A stretch of DNA of 64,000 nucleotides from the NCBI RefSeq assembly GCF_030009775.1, contig NZ_JASCTH010000030.1:59754-123753 (forward strand), read 5' to 3'. This DNA is from Actinoplanes sandaracinus. Lineage in GTDB: Bacteria > Actinomycetota > Actinomycetes > Mycobacteriales > Micromonosporaceae. Both the position numbers and the translations under genes were made by a program. Of this stretch, positions 51,364 to 61,105 are shown one piece after another (position 1 is the first letter of the stretch; the number at the start of each line of letters is the position of its first letter). The notes below the pieces were generated by a model. The model saw nothing but the letters and a program-made list of their open reading frames with translations, did no database searches and was not told the origin of the DNA.

Positions 51364-54300
51364 GCGGGCTCGCTCGCGGCGATCACGGCCGTATCCGATG
51401 CCTCCTCGGTGACGCTGTCGGCGTGGTGTGATCCGTTGGTGTGCCGCGGCTCGGCCGACACGGGGTCGGCGAGCATGGTGGCGAACAGGTCGGGTCCGGG
51501 GTCGTCGGCGGTTCGGCGTGGGGTGAGCAGCCGAGTCGCGTAGTCACCGACGGGGATCTGTTCGAGGGTTCGGCCCGCCCACAGCATCAAGGACAGGTCG
51601 ACGCCGGGGACCGGTGCGGGTGCGCGGGTGATGACCCATACGGCGGCGGCGGGTACTTGCGCGACGGCGACCAGTGGCGCCGGGCCGGCGAGCAGGAAGT
51701 CGAGGTCGAAGTCGGTGAGCATCCGCATCATCGTGGCGCGGTTGCCGGGGTCGACGCCTTCGAACGCCTCGTCGAGCCATAGCGGCCGTGGTGCGTCCGG
51801 GGATTCGGAGTACAGGGCGACCAAGGTTGCCAGCAGTGGTTGCAGAAGGGTGACGACTTTGCCGCCGCCGGAGTCGACGCCGTGGACTTTTCTGGTGAGA
51901 TCCTTCCACCGGTTCTCGTCGCCGTCGCCGACTCGGTATTGGGCGACGACGTCGAACCAGGCGCGGTAGTCCAGAAGTTCGGCGAGGCGGTCCGTCCAGT
52001 CTTCGGTGCCGACGAGGCCGGCGTCCTGGGCCTCGCGCAGGCGGGCGCCGAGGAACAGTTGAATCTGTTGCTGTGCGGCCTCGGACTCGATAGTGCCGTC
52101 GAGCAGTGCCGTGAGGATTCTGAAGCCGGGGGCCTGTCCTTCGGCGGCGACGCGGCGCAGTCGCAGGGTGGTCTTGTTGGCGCCGGTCGGGTGCTTCTCA
52201 AGGACGTCGTTGACGACCTTGAGCAGGGTGATGACCTTTTTCATCCGGTCGGCGAGGTGATCGATGAACGTGGACGAGAGCAGTTCGGTGTACATCTGGT
52301 GGAGCTTCTCGTCATGTGTGCGGGACAGGTCGTCGACCAGCTTCTGCAGATGCAGGATGGCTTCTGCCGGATCGAGTGAGGTGCCGGAGGCGTCGACGAT
52401 CAGAGTGACCGACGGCAGGGGATGTTGCTCGTCGGCCTCGGTGGTGATCACGGAGCGGCCGCCGTGGGTCTCGAGGACGGTGCGCAGGTCGATCAGTGAG
52501 CTGCCGAGCATGCGTGAGAGTGCGGCTTCGGCGCGTTTGGCTTTGTCGTCGAGCCGGTCGGGCCACATCGGTGGTCGTAGTTGCTCGGCCGCGGTGCGGG
52601 CGTGGGCGAGTGCGGCGGGCAGGTCGCGGCTTTCCGGGGTGGGCAGGTGGCGGGCGGCCGTGAGGCCGGCGTCGACGGGCGTCCACCAGGCGGCCGCTGC
52701 GATGTCGCGGTGCTCGCGAGCCGCGGTGAGGTCGTTGCAGCGTTGCTTCCAGGCGTTTTCGGCTTCGCCTGCTTCTTTCGAGCGGGCGAGTCCTTCGCGC
52801 CGGCTTGCCGAGATCGACGGGCCGTACTCCTCGACTTTGCGTTCGAGGTGTTCGGCCTGGGCGAACAGTTGTTGCGCGTCGGCATCGACGGACTGTTCGG
52901 CCAGTGTCGCGTTCGTGTCGGCCCGCTCAGCGGCTGCCGCCTCGTCGTTGGCCAGTGTGGTGGCGTCGTTGACCCGGCGCTCTTCGGCGGTGAACCGCTC
53001 GGCGGCGTCGGTGGCCGCGGATGTGGCGGCTCCGAGCCCGCGCAGAGCGAGCCGCAGGGAGCCGGCGGCCGCGGCGGTGGTGTCGAGCGCCGCGGCGAGG
53101 ATGTCGAGATTCTCGTCGCCGATCGGCAGCTGGTAGTCGGTGGCATAGCGGGTGACGTCTGCTGCCGCCGTTTCGGACAGGGTGCGGGCGTCTCGTTCGC
53201 GACTGCGGGCCTCGCGGTAGGCAGAGTCGGCTTTGTCGGCTTCGCGGATCGCGGAGGTGTACGCGGCGGCGGCGGCCACGACGTCGGCGTCGGTGGGTGC
53301 TCGCCCGGCGGCATCGCGCAGGTTCGTGACCTGGGTGGTGGTGCGGTCGGCTTCGCTGGTGAGGCGCTCAGCCTCGTCACGGAACGCGGTGGCTTGCGCG
53401 CGCAGGTCAGCGATCTTGCGGCGTCGGGTGGCGGTGCGAGCGGCGGTGCCGATCAGTTCGGCGCCATGTTCGGCAGGGGCTGCCCGGCCGGTTGCGGCAG
53501 GGGTTCGCCATCGCCCGTCTGCGGCGAGGCAGACCGGCGCGGTGAGGGGGCCGCCGGTGGTGTATCCGATGCCGTTGAGGATCTTCGTGGTGACGTCGGT
53601 GAGGGTTGCGGCGTCTTCGGCGGGCTGCAGTATGCGCGCGAGTGGGGTTGTCGCGGCCGGGAGGGCGCCGGTGATGATGACGGCGTCGTCGCCGTCATGC
53701 TCGGGGTTCCAGGCGCCGTGGGGGGTGACCCACGTGTCGAGGAGCCCGGCGGCGGCCAGGGCAGCCTCGACGTGGTCGAGGATGGCGGGGTCGAGACCGT
53801 CGACCGGGTCGAGAAGTCGCCACAGCGGTGCGCCTGCCGTGGTGGGGAAGGCGGGGCGGTCCCGGCGGGTCCAGCGTGCCGGCGGCTCGGGGATGGGGTC
53901 GTCGGCGGCGGCGAGCCTGTCGGCTTCGGCGTCGGTGTCGGCTGCCTGTTTGGTGGCGGTTCTTGCGGCGGCGCGCAGGTCGGCGGCACGGGTGATCAGC
54001 GGGGCGGTGACGGGCTCCAGCCACTGGCGGGTCAGCAGGGCGGTGAGTAGTTCTCGTGGCCGCTCGGCATGGGTTTGGTCGGTGACCGCGGTGATCCACT
54101 GGGTGCGGGTGCCGGTCGGTGGGGACCATTCGCCGAGAGCGACGGCCCAGCGTTCCAGGTGGTCGGACAGGGTCTGCACGGCCTGGTGCAGTGAGCTTTC
54201 GGTGGCGGTGGCGGCAGCCGTACGGTCGTTGAGTTCGGTTTGTGCCTTCTGCGCCAGGTCGTCGAGGGTGTTCCAGGTCGCGGCTGCCCGGGCGGCGGTA

Positions 54301-55742
54301 CGGATGAGTTTGCGTAGTGCGGTGACTTGTCCGCGGCGGTTGGTGACCGCCACGTCGAACCGGTCGACGTCGCCGGCTGCCGCCCACGCGGGCGCGTGCT
54401 CGCCGAGACCAGCGGCGGTGGCCGTGTCGACGGCGTGACCGGCGGCGGCCTCGACCTCGTGGTGGGCCGTGCCGAGTTCTTCGGCGGTCTTGTCGCGGCG
54501 GGCGGTGGCCGTGTCGAGGTCATCGCGGGTGCCGACCAGCTGAGCGGCGGCTTTGCGGGCACGTTCTCGGGCGGCGTTGGCGTCGGCGCGCAGCCGTTTG
54601 GCGTCGTTGGCGCGCTCGACTGCGGTCGTGTACGCCGAGGAGCGCAGCAGCTGCATCAGTTCGGCGCGGGTCCGTTCGAGCGCTTTCTCGAGGCTGGTGG
54701 TGTTCTGGGTTTCGTCGTCGAGGCGGCCGCGGGCCTGGCCGAGTCTCGTTTCCGCCGCGGTGGCGTTCTCGGCGGCCTTGACGACGGCGGTGTCGGCGGC
54801 GATCAGCGTGTCGGCGTGCAGCCGCAGAACGGCATCGGCCCAGGGGCGCCAGGCCCGGTTGAGGTAGACGGTGATCGCTTTGCGTGCCTCGTCGGCGTGG
54901 TCGCGGTCGCGCGCCAGCTGCTCCAACTCCTGCCAGCCGTTGGCGAGTTCGGTCACCTCGCTTTTCGCGATCGGCGGCAGCGCGGAGCGGATCTGGGAGG
55001 TGAACCAGGCCGGGTCGAGCTTCTGCCCGAGGTGCGGGGTGCGCAGCACCTTCAGCATCTCGATCACGGTCGCGTAGCGTTCGGTGTCGTCGAAGCCGAA
55101 CAGGTCGGTGGCGAGCCGCTCGGTGTAGTCCGAACCCTTGGGGTAGAGGGTGACGCCGTCGACGGGCTCGAGATCCTTGGGCTCGGTGACGGCCTGCCCG
55201 GCGGCCAGGTCCAGGCCGTCGCGCACGCGAGCCGTGCCGTGGCAGACGACCCAGACGCGGGTCATCTGCTTCACACCGCGTTTGGTCTGCGTGTACAGCA
55301 TCGTGGTGAAGAACTCGGGGGCGCCGAGCGGGCCGATGCGGCCGTATTCGACCCAGGCCCAGCCACGGTTGGTCGAGGTTGACGCGTCACGCCGGTCCCG
55401 GTCGTCGGCGACAGGTTCGACGTAGTACCGGTACTCCTTCTCCGAGTCGCCGAACGTGTCGACGTACTTGCGGTCAAGGCTGCCGGCGAGCATGAGCAGC
55501 GTGGTCAAGGCCATCATGGTCGACTTGCCGGACTGGTTCTGGCCGACGAACTGGGCACGGCCGTCGGCGAACCAGTACTCGGCGACGTCGAATTCCCAGA
55601 GGCCGACCACGCCGGCGCGCAGCACCTGCCAGCGGTGGCGTGACGGGTCGGGCAGCCCGGCGGTGGTCACGGCGTCGCGCCAGGCGGCCAGTTGCCGGTC
55701 GGTGGCGGCCGGTCCCGGGGCGGGCAGGTCGGGCATCGTCAT
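51360..55742 (-). CDS. jetC: Wadjet SMC-like ATPase JetC (TIGR02680-type)
   Basis: This 1460-residue protein starts at the ATG ending at 55742, inside an ATGA overlap with jetB. Walker A GQNQSGKST is at 67-75. Long coiled-coil arms follow (VERANDAKRLRADANAARER and many similar), with a central hinge-like globular part around 500-720. A signature-like DSGGGKVVTLLQPLLATLVA and Walker B PLWLDEAFEGVDPGNR lie near the C-terminus. This is the SMC/MukB-type loop-extrusion motor of Wadjet, forming a complex with JetA and JetB. The C-terminal tail past Walker B is Pro- and Asp-rich. Confidence 0.93.
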   Translation of the reverse strand: MTMPDLPAPGPAATDRQLAAWRDAVTTAGLPDPSRHRWQVLRAGVVGLWEFDVAEYWFADGRAQFVGQNQSGKSTMMALTTLLMLAGSLDRKYVDTFGDSEKEYRYYVEPVADDRDRRDASTSTNRGWAWVEYGRIGPLGAPEFFTTMLYTQTKRGVKQMTRVWVVCHGTARVRDGLDLAAGQAVTEPKDLEPVDGVTLYPKGSDYTERLATDLFGFDDTERYATVIEMLKVLRTPHLGQKLDPAWFTSQIRSALPPIAKSEVTELANGWQELEQLARDRDHADEARKAITVYLNRAWRPWADAVLRLHADTLIAADTAVVKAAENATAAETRLGQARGRLDDETQNTTSLEKALERTRAELMQLLRSSAYTTAVERANDAKRLRADANAARERARKAAAQLVGTRDDLDTATARRDKTAEELGTAHHEVEAAAGHAVDTATAAGLGEHAPAWAAAGDVDRFDVAVTNRRGQVTALRKLIRTAARAAATWNTLDDLAQKAQTELNDRTAAATATESSLHQAVQTLSDHLERWAVALGEWSPPTGTRTQWITAVTDQTHAERPRELLTALLTRQWLEPVTAPLITRAADLRAAARTATKQAADTDAEADRLAAADDPIPEPPARWTRRDRPAFPTTAGAPLWRLLDPVDGLDPAILDHVEAALAAAGLLDTWVTPHGAWNPEHDGDDAVIITGALPAATTPLARILQPAEDAATLTDVTTKILNGIGYTTGGPLTAPVCLAADGRWRTPAATGRAAPAEHGAELIGTAARTATRRRKIADLRAQATAFRDEAERLTSEADRTTTQVTNLRDAAGRAPTDADVVAAAAAYTSAIREADKADSAYREARSRERDARTLSETAAADVTRYATDYQLPIGDENLDILAAALDTTAAAAGSLRLALRGLGAATSAATDAAERFTAEERRVNDATTLANDEAAAAERADTNATLAEQSVDADAQQLFAQAEHLERKVEEYGPSISASRREGLARSKEAGEAENAWKQRCNDLTAAREHRDIAAAAWWTPVDAGLTAARHLPTPESRDLPAALAHARTAAEQLRPPMWPDRLDDKAKRAEAALSRMLGSSLIDLRTVLETHGGRSVITTEADEQHPLPSVTLIVDASGTSLDPAEAILHLQKLVDDLSRTHDEKLHQMYTELLSSTFIDHLADRMKKVITLLKVVNDVLEKHPTGANKTTLRLRRVAAEGQAPGFRILTALLDGTIESEAAQQQIQLFLGARLREAQDAGLVGTEDWTDRLAELLDYRAWFDVVAQYRVGDGDENRWKDLTRKVHGVDSGGGKVVTLLQPLLATLVALYSESPDAPRPLWLDEAFEGVDPGNRATMMRMLTDFDLDFLLAGPAPLVAVAQVPAAAVWVITRAPAPVPGVDLSLMLWAGRTLEQIPVGDYATRLLTPRRTADDPGPDLFATMLADPVSAEPRHTNGSHHADSVTEEASDTAVIAASEPA

Positions 55743-56905
55743 CGGGTCGGCTCCGTGGTGTCGATCAGGGTGATGTCGGGGTCGCGGTAGCGGCCCGCAA
55801 CCGGCGACAACGTCCACGAACCGTCGAAGCCGACCTGTAGCAGGCCGAGTTCGGTCAGGATCGTCTCAGCGTCCGTACGGACGGTGCCGGGCACGGTCTT
55901 CTGATCTTTGGACATGTAGTCGCCGCGCCAGTCGACGAGGTCGTCGACGACTTCGTCGACCTGCGCGTTGGTCAGCAGGACTGCGCCGGTGGCGGTGCGG
56001 GCGCCGTGACGTCCGGCGAGGTCGGCCATCAGCAGCGCGACCCAGTCCGAGGCGCGGGCACGAGGCCAGTCGGCAACGGTCGGCTGCCGGTCAGGGTCGT
56101 CGGGCAGAGCCAGCACCAGGCCTTCGGCGCGGGCTTCGACAGTGCCGCCGGTCATCTGCGCCAGGTCGGAGGTGCGCAGGCCGCGGGCTTTGCGGAGCGC
56201 GTCCGCGTCGTGCTCGTCGAGTTCGGCGTAAACCACGGCTGGGGTCTCCAGCAGCGCCCGCAACTGCCGCACGGTGCGGGTCGCGGCGAACTGCTCCGCG
56301 TCGACGTCCGGCGGGTGCAGGGCTGCGGCCAGGACGTCGGGGCTGGTCATCAGGAGCAGGGCATCGCGGTCGACCTCGTACCCGGCTCCGGGCCCGGAGC
56401 CTTCCTCGGTCCAGTCGAGCAGCATCTTCTCGTCGCTGGTACGGCGGCGCAGTACACCCCAGTCGGCGAGCAGGGTCGCGGCGTCCCGCAGCAGCCGCCG
56501 TTGCGGTTTCTGTTCCGGGTCGTAGCCGGTCACGGTGACGCCCGCGGCGCCGGTCAGGTCACGGACCATGTCGGACAGCTGTTGCAGGGTGACGGTTGCC
56601 GAGACTTCCTCGCAGCAGGCGGCCAGGCAACAGGTCAGCGCCAGCAGCCGCCTGCCGGGCGCTCCGGCGGGGCGTGGTGGTGCGGTGACCTGTCCGTTGA
56701 TCGGTACCCGGATCAGCCTGACCGCCCGGCCGACGCGCTGGACGCGGTATCCGGCGCGGCGGGCGTGGTCGGTGATCTGGCGTTGGTGGCGCAGCACGTG
56801 CCGGTGCAGGATCCGGTTCGTCGCCGGGGTGACCAACGGTTGGGCGAGCAGGCCGAGGAAGGCCTGCTGGGCTTCCTTCTCGATGGCCGAGGTCGTGGTG
56901 TTCAC
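55739..56905 (-). CDS. jetB: Wadjet subunit JetB (TIGR02678-type)
   Basis: This 388-residue protein starts at the GTG ending at 56905, in a GTGA overlap with jetA (VNTTTSAIEKEAQQAFLGLL); 78 upstream codons in the same open frame are spurious. It is winged-helix rich (TPATNRILHRHVLRHQRQIT; KPQRRLLRDAATLLADWGVL; TDAETILTELGLLQVGFDGS), consistent with the KITE-type subunit that bridges kleisin and SMC. It lies between jetA and jetC with four-base overlaps on both sides. Confidence 0.88.
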   Translation of the reverse strand: MNTTTSAIEKEAQQAFLGLLAQPLVTPATNRILHRHVLRHQRQITDHARRAGYRVQRVGRAVRLIRVPINGQVTAPPRPAGAPGRRLLALTCCLAACCEEVSATVTLQQLSDMVRDLTGAAGVTVTGYDPEQKPQRRLLRDAATLLADWGVLRRRTSDEKMLLDWTEEGSGPGAGYEVDRDALLLMTSPDVLAAALHPPDVDAEQFAATRTVRQLRALLETPAVVYAELDEHDADALRKARGLRTSDLAQMTGGTVEARAEGLVLALPDDPDRQPTVADWPRARASDWVALLMADLAGRHGARTATGAVLLTNAQVDEVVDDLVDWRGDYMSKDQKTVPGTVRTDAETILTELGLLQVGFDGSWTLSPVAGRYRDPDITLIDTTEPTR

Positions 56906-58473
56906 GGGCGGATCCCGGCCGGGCTGATGTGCAAGGCGATGTCGGGGTGGACCAGGCGGCCCTCCGGGGTGTGCACGATCGCGGCGGGTGCGCCGTCCCG
57001 CGGCGCTTCGGCGTGCAGAAGCCAGCGAGCGTCGCCCGTGGTCGCCGACCTGGCGCCGACCTGGTCGGGGCGGGCGGCAGCGATCGTGGCGAGCAGAACC
57101 AGCAGCATCTGAAGTTCGGCGGCGGTCACGTTGCCCCATTGCGAGAGTCGTTGCCCGGACCGGGCGAGGATCGCTGCTTCGGTGAGCGCGGCTTGCGCTG
57201 CCATGCGGGCAGCACGTTCCCGGGCGGCACGTTTGGCGCCGGTGCGGTCGGGAAGCCGGGCCGCGGTCCCGGTCACGGCTTTGGGGCCTTGCTTGCGGAG
57301 ACGCGCCTCGATCGGAACCGGGTCGGCGTCCCAGAACGACACGGCGCCCGCGCTACCGGCCGGCGGATTCGTCTCGCCAGGAAGGTGCCGGGCGGCGAAC
57401 AGGCCGGTGGCGGCGCACCACAGTCGCCAGGCAGCGTCGTCGTCGGTAGCCGATTCGAGGCGCGTCGCCAGATCGAGCAGTTCGGCCCGCCGCGAGACGT
57501 GACCGCCGACCGCGGCCAGGGTTCGCTGTCCGCGCAGCAGCGGCCCGATCGTGTCGCGCATCTGCCGCCGTAGTTTGCGGGCCTGGCAGTCCGGGCCGTC
57601 GAACCAGCGCCGTAGCGTTCGCAGGGTGTGCTGATGCGTGTCGACCAGCGCGTCGATCGCGGGCTCGTCGGCGTTGGCGCCGAGGGTGTGCACGGCGATA
57701 CGCCGCCACACCTCGCTCGGGAGCAGAGCCAGTCTCCCGGCGCGGCTGGTGATCGTCTCGGAGTGTGTGTCGATGCCGGCGCCCCACATGTCGACGTAGC
57801 GGCGCAGCGTCTCCTGCACGGTGGTGATCTTCTCCGGCGTCGGCGCGCCGGCGAGGGCTCCGGCGAGGCGGGCCTGCCAGCCCGCGGCGGCTTTCACCAT
57901 CGACTGGTGGGTTGTCGCGATCACCGACCAGGCCGCGGCGGCTGCGGCCGGGTCGGTGTGGGCGCACTCGTGCAGCAGATTCAGATTCGCGGTCAGGATG
58001 CCGGGGGCCAGGGTGGCGGCGGCCTCGGCAGCGGTGTCGTCTCCCAGCGAGGTGATCGCCCGATGGAGCTGGGCGACGGTCTCGGTCAGCTGGTAACGGT
58101 CCCGGTCGAGGACGAACTCGGCGTCGCGGACGGCCTTGTCCTGGAAGCGGTAGACGACACCCCAGCGTTCGAGCCGGGTCATCCGCTCCTTGAGCCGGAA
58201 GCCGGGATCGTCGAGCAGGGCCGGGTCGGAGCCCAGACGGCGCAGGCGTCGGCGTAGGAGCTCAGGCAGCTCGGTAGCGGCCACCCCGGTAAGGGTGTGT
58301 TCCTGTTCGGCGAGCAGCACGTCAACGATCAGCCGGTACTGCGGCGCGAACCGGCTGGTCAAGTAACTGGCCTGCAGCAGACCGCCGGGCAGACCGGCCA
58401 GCTGCCACAGGTCGAGGCCATCAGCCGGGCGTTCGTCGTCATCAACCTCGGAACTGTCCGGCCGCACCCACAT
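56902..58473 (-). CDS. jetA: Wadjet kleisin-like subunit JetA (TIGR02677-type)
   Basis: This protein has 523 residues from the ATG ending at 58473 (MWVRPDSSEVDDDERPADGL), with a purine-rich GGGGAAGGGG upstream. A Met 22 codons earlier has no site, so the start is fairly sure. It has the helical and winged pattern of the TIGR02677 family: YLTSRFAPQYRLIVDVLLAE, ERMTRLERWGVVYRFQDKAV and TPEKITTVQETLRRYVDMWG. It is the first gene of the operon, so the promoter must lie in the gap to its right. The kleisin role is by family. Confidence 0.88.
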   Translation of the reverse strand: MWVRPDSSEVDDDERPADGLDLWQLAGLPGGLLQASYLTSRFAPQYRLIVDVLLAEQEHTLTGVAATELPELLRRRLRRLGSDPALLDDPGFRLKERMTRLERWGVVYRFQDKAVRDAEFVLDRDRYQLTETVAQLHRAITSLGDDTAAEAAATLAPGILTANLNLLHECAHTDPAAAAAAWSVIATTHQSMVKAAAGWQARLAGALAGAPTPEKITTVQETLRRYVDMWGAGIDTHSETITSRAGRLALLPSEVWRRIAVHTLGANADEPAIDALVDTHQHTLRTLRRWFDGPDCQARKLRRQMRDTIGPLLRGQRTLAAVGGHVSRRAELLDLATRLESATDDDAAWRLWCAATGLFAARHLPGETNPPAGSAGAVSFWDADPVPIEARLRKQGPKAVTGTAARLPDRTGAKRAARERAARMAAQAALTEAAILARSGQRLSQWGNVTAAELQMLLVLLATIAAARPDQVGARSATTGDARWLLHAEAPRDGAPAAIVHTPEGRLVHPDIALHISPAGIRP

Positions 58474-58934
58474 CCCCTTCCCCGCCGCATCCCCCGCTGG
58501 TGCACCGACCTGCGATGCGCGGGCCGGGCATGCTGCCATGCGGCGAGCATAGGAGCCAGTCCTGACGGTTCCCACTCGGCGGACTGGTCCACGTGACCAA
58601 CCCCACCATGATCAACTAATGGCGTCGCGTGTCACGGCATCACTGAACATCACCATTTCGCTCGAGACAGGACAACTGTCAGCTCCTTGACACCGGATCT
58701 CGCCGCTCGGGCGCTCCCCCGCCGGTCACCTCACCTTGCTGGCCCGGCGTGATGGAGCTGGTGACCCCCTATCACGCGGGCCGAGGCGTTTCAGCCGCGG
58801 GCGCCGCGGCATGCGCGCCAGATCAGGTCGTACGCTTCCCGGCGCCACGGTGACGATGCGGCGCCGCTGAACCACCGGCAGGCCCTCCTAAATGAGTCGC
58901 TGTTCGCATCCCCGTCAGCGGATGATTCCTGGTG
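58474..58934. other. divergent region between Wadjet and PARG genes
   Basis: This must carry both promoters. It holds an inverted repeat GACAG-GACAA-CTGTC at 58666-58680 and a nearby TTGACA at 58687-58692, without a good -10 partner. A possible gene end on the - strand (YDLIWRACRGARG then stop at 58791) is too short to call. No full gene is seen. Confidence 0.5.
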
Positions 58935-59786
58935 ATGAGTAGAGAACTACGGGCACTGGCTCGGGATACCCTGGAAATTCTCGACGCCGGCCACTACGTT
59001 GCTCCGCGCGGCGGACGCGTCGCGCTGGCGGATCGGATAAGCGCGGCGGTGGCGGGTACGAAACTGCATGTGCCGGGAGAGCCGATCGCGCCGCATGTCA
59101 CGGGTGGCGCTGCCCCGGTCGTCGAGGTGACCCGGGAGAGCACCCTCGCGGCGACTCGTCGTCTCGCCGCCGATGGAGATGTGGCGGCGCTGGTCTTTGC
59201 CTCGGCGAAGAACCCGGGTGGCGGCTTCCGCACCGGAGCACAGGCTCAGGAGGAGAGCCTCGCCCGGGCCGCGGCGCTCTACCCATGCCTGACCGCCGTA
59301 CCGGAGTACTACAACTTTCACCGGGCACAGGCCAACCCGCTCTACAGCGATCGGGTCATCTACTCCCCGCGGGTGCCGGTCTTCCGCGACGATGACGGCC
59401 GGCTGCTCGACGCCGCGTACGAGGTGTCGTTCCTGACCGCTGCCGCACCCAACCGTGGCGCTGTTCGGCACAACCGGGCCGCCCAGGTGGCCACGCTGCT
59501 CGCCGCTCGGGCGCGGCGGGTGCTCACCGTCGCCGCCGTGCACGGCCATCGGCGACTCGTACTCGGGGCGTGGGGTTGCGGTGTCTTCCGTAACGACCCG
59601 TCGACGGTGGCGGATGCGTTCGCTGACGCGCTGGGTGCCGCCTCGGGCTGGTTCGATCACGTGGTGTTCGCCGTCATGGACCACGTCCGCGGGGCTCCGG
59701 TCCACAAGGCGTTCGCCGCCCGCTTTCCGGCGGAGCTCAAGCGGCTGCCCGGCCACCCTGACGAGGACGACCGCAGGCTCCCCTGA
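58935..59786 (+). CDS. TIGR02452-family poly(ADP-ribose) glycohydrolase
   Basis: This 283-residue protein starts at ATG 58935; the adjacent GTG is less likely. It has the microbial PARG macrodomain signature: Gly-Gly-Gly at 95-97 in KNPGGGFRTGAQAQEESLAR and Gln-Glu-Glu at 105-107. The glutamates are catalytic for ADP-ribose cleavage in the family. LGAWGCGVFRNDPSTVADAF follows as the second macrodomain loop. The N-terminal TIGR02452 domain (RELRALARDTLEILDAGHYV) is intact. Proposed roles are reversal of ADP-ribosylation, including of toxin or phage marks. It is divergent from jetA. Confidence 0.92.
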   Translation: MSRELRALARDTLEILDAGHYVAPRGGRVALADRISAAVAGTKLHVPGEPIAPHVTGGAAPVVEVTRESTLAATRRLAADGDVAALVFASAKNPGGGFRTGAQAQEESLARAAALYPCLTAVPEYYNFHRAQANPLYSDRVIYSPRVPVFRDDDGRLLDAAYEVSFLTAAAPNRGAVRHNRAAQVATLLAARARRVLTVAAVHGHRRLVLGAWGCGVFRNDPSTVADAFADALGAASGWFDHVVFAVMDHVRGAPVHKAFAARFPAELKRLPGHPDEDDRRLP

Positions 59787-60093
59787 AGGGCGGATGTGGC
59801 GACCGGGCATCCCAGCCGGCTTGACCGGACGGTGCGGCGCCGCGCTGCACCTGACCCATGTCGAATACAAGAATCCAGTCAAATCTTGTTGACATCAGTT
59901 CATTGTCCTCGATCCGACCTGAGTTACGCCCGGTCAGCGGCTTCTGGAGTGCGTCAACCGCACATAGCCTGGCCATTTACCGGGAGTGGCGATCGGAGTG
60001 CACGATGTGCGCTGCGCTGTCAGATCTCGTCCGGCGCGAGCCGAGTCAACGAGGGTTTCGGCTTTGGGCGCATCACTTGTGGGGTTGATTGCC
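59787..60093. other. intergenic stretch
   Basis: No gene is supported; short frames here overlap in conflict. GGGG at 60080-60084 precedes ATG 60094. Confidence 0.45.
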
Positions 60094-60765
60094 ATGTCAG
60101 GAACGACCAAGAAAGCCACATCCTATGGCGTTACCCTGACCGTGCTCGGCGTGATGGCTGTCGTCGGAGCCACCAGCAAGGACGTGGCTGACCAGCTCCA
60201 CGCACCAACGTGGGTTGTCGTCGCTTGCGCGGTGGCCGGGGGCGTGGGCGCGGTCATCGCCGGATTGATCACATATCGCAAGACCGTACTGCAGGATGCT
60301 GAAACCGAGCGAGAGATCGTCGCTGCTTTGATCACATTTCTTGAGGATCGGAGACTCTTGACGGAAGAAGGGGGGTACCAATCTCATTTCCCGGACCACC
60401 TACGTCAATCGGCCGAGGAGATCCGACGACGCGCAAATGACGCTCTGCAGCGGATCGGTCGAAGATCGCGCCTCGCTCCCCCGCTGCTGCAGATTCAGGT
60501 GGGTGCTCGCAACTTCCAGGAAGCATCGGAAGGCGCCACCAACGGAATCCACAGCGGCCGTCCGACAACTCCCATGGGGCTTCAGTCATATTTGAGGGCC
60601 TGTTCCCACTACAGAGGCGATATCGCGTTGGGCATCAAGAACTTGGCTGAGATTGCCAACGTGCCGTTGGACCCCCGGTTCGAAGAGGCTGTATCCGAGG
60701 AAGCAAGGGCTGCTCACGACCGCCGGGCGTACGAGGAAGGCACGCAGCGCGACCACATCGAGTAA
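60094..60765 (+). CDS. two-TM protein with DUF6650-like domain
   Basis: This protein has 223 residues from ATG 60094. Two membrane helices lie at about 11-28 and 39-60. The cytoplasmic part then shows EREIVAALITFLEDRRLLTE, SAEEIRRRANDALQRIGRRS and LGIKNLAEIANVPLDPRFEE, close to the DUF6650 pattern as I know it. That family is uncharacterised and is often encoded near defence or toxin-like genes. Base composition is lower in GC than the genes around it, suggesting transfer. It is on the same strand as the PARG gene, 307 bases downstream. Confidence 0.65.
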   Translation: MSGTTKKATSYGVTLTVLGVMAVVGATSKDVADQLHAPTWVVVACAVAGGVGAVIAGLITYRKTVLQDAETEREIVAALITFLEDRRLLTEEGGYQSHFPDHLRQSAEEIRRRANDALQRIGRRSRLAPPLLQIQVGARNFQEASEGATNGIHSGRPTTPMGLQSYLRACSHYRGDIALGIKNLAEIANVPLDPRFEEAVSEEARAAHDRRAYEEGTQRDHIE

Positions 60766-61105
60766 ATCGATAGAAAGGCCTGCACCGTGCCATAACCGCG
60801 TTTGCCGCCGTGATTTGAATCCTTCTGACATTGCGCTTCCGATGAACGGAGTGCTTTTCCGGGATGTGTTCCGGCGCCACAGGCTCCCCGGCGGCAGGAA
60901 GCGTTGATTTCGAGCGATCGCTGGCAGCCCCTGATCAGCGAGCGCTTTGCGGCCTGTGCAGCATTCCGGGGCAGCGTGAAACGGATCGTGTACGAGGCCC
61001 CCGAAAGCAGGGTCATTGCGTTGTCTGGTAGCTTCTGATAATAGCCGGGGCCCACAGCGACCAGACAACCCAAAAGCTCTGCCCCCGAACGGGTAACCAG
61101 CGGGC
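60766..61105. other. intergenic stretch
   Basis: No gene, promoter or repeat can be supported. Frames on both strands are short and contradictory. Confidence 0.45.

Noticed and set aside
58791..58880. Possible C-terminal end of a gene on the - strand (YDLIWRACRGARG)
   Set aside because: Only about 30 residues without a start or family match; too little to call.
60094..60765. IQVG at residues 134-137 of the DUF6650-like protein matches the RHIM core
   Set aside because: It lies inside a helical domain rather than at a free terminus, and no adjacent gene shares it, so chance is the better reading.
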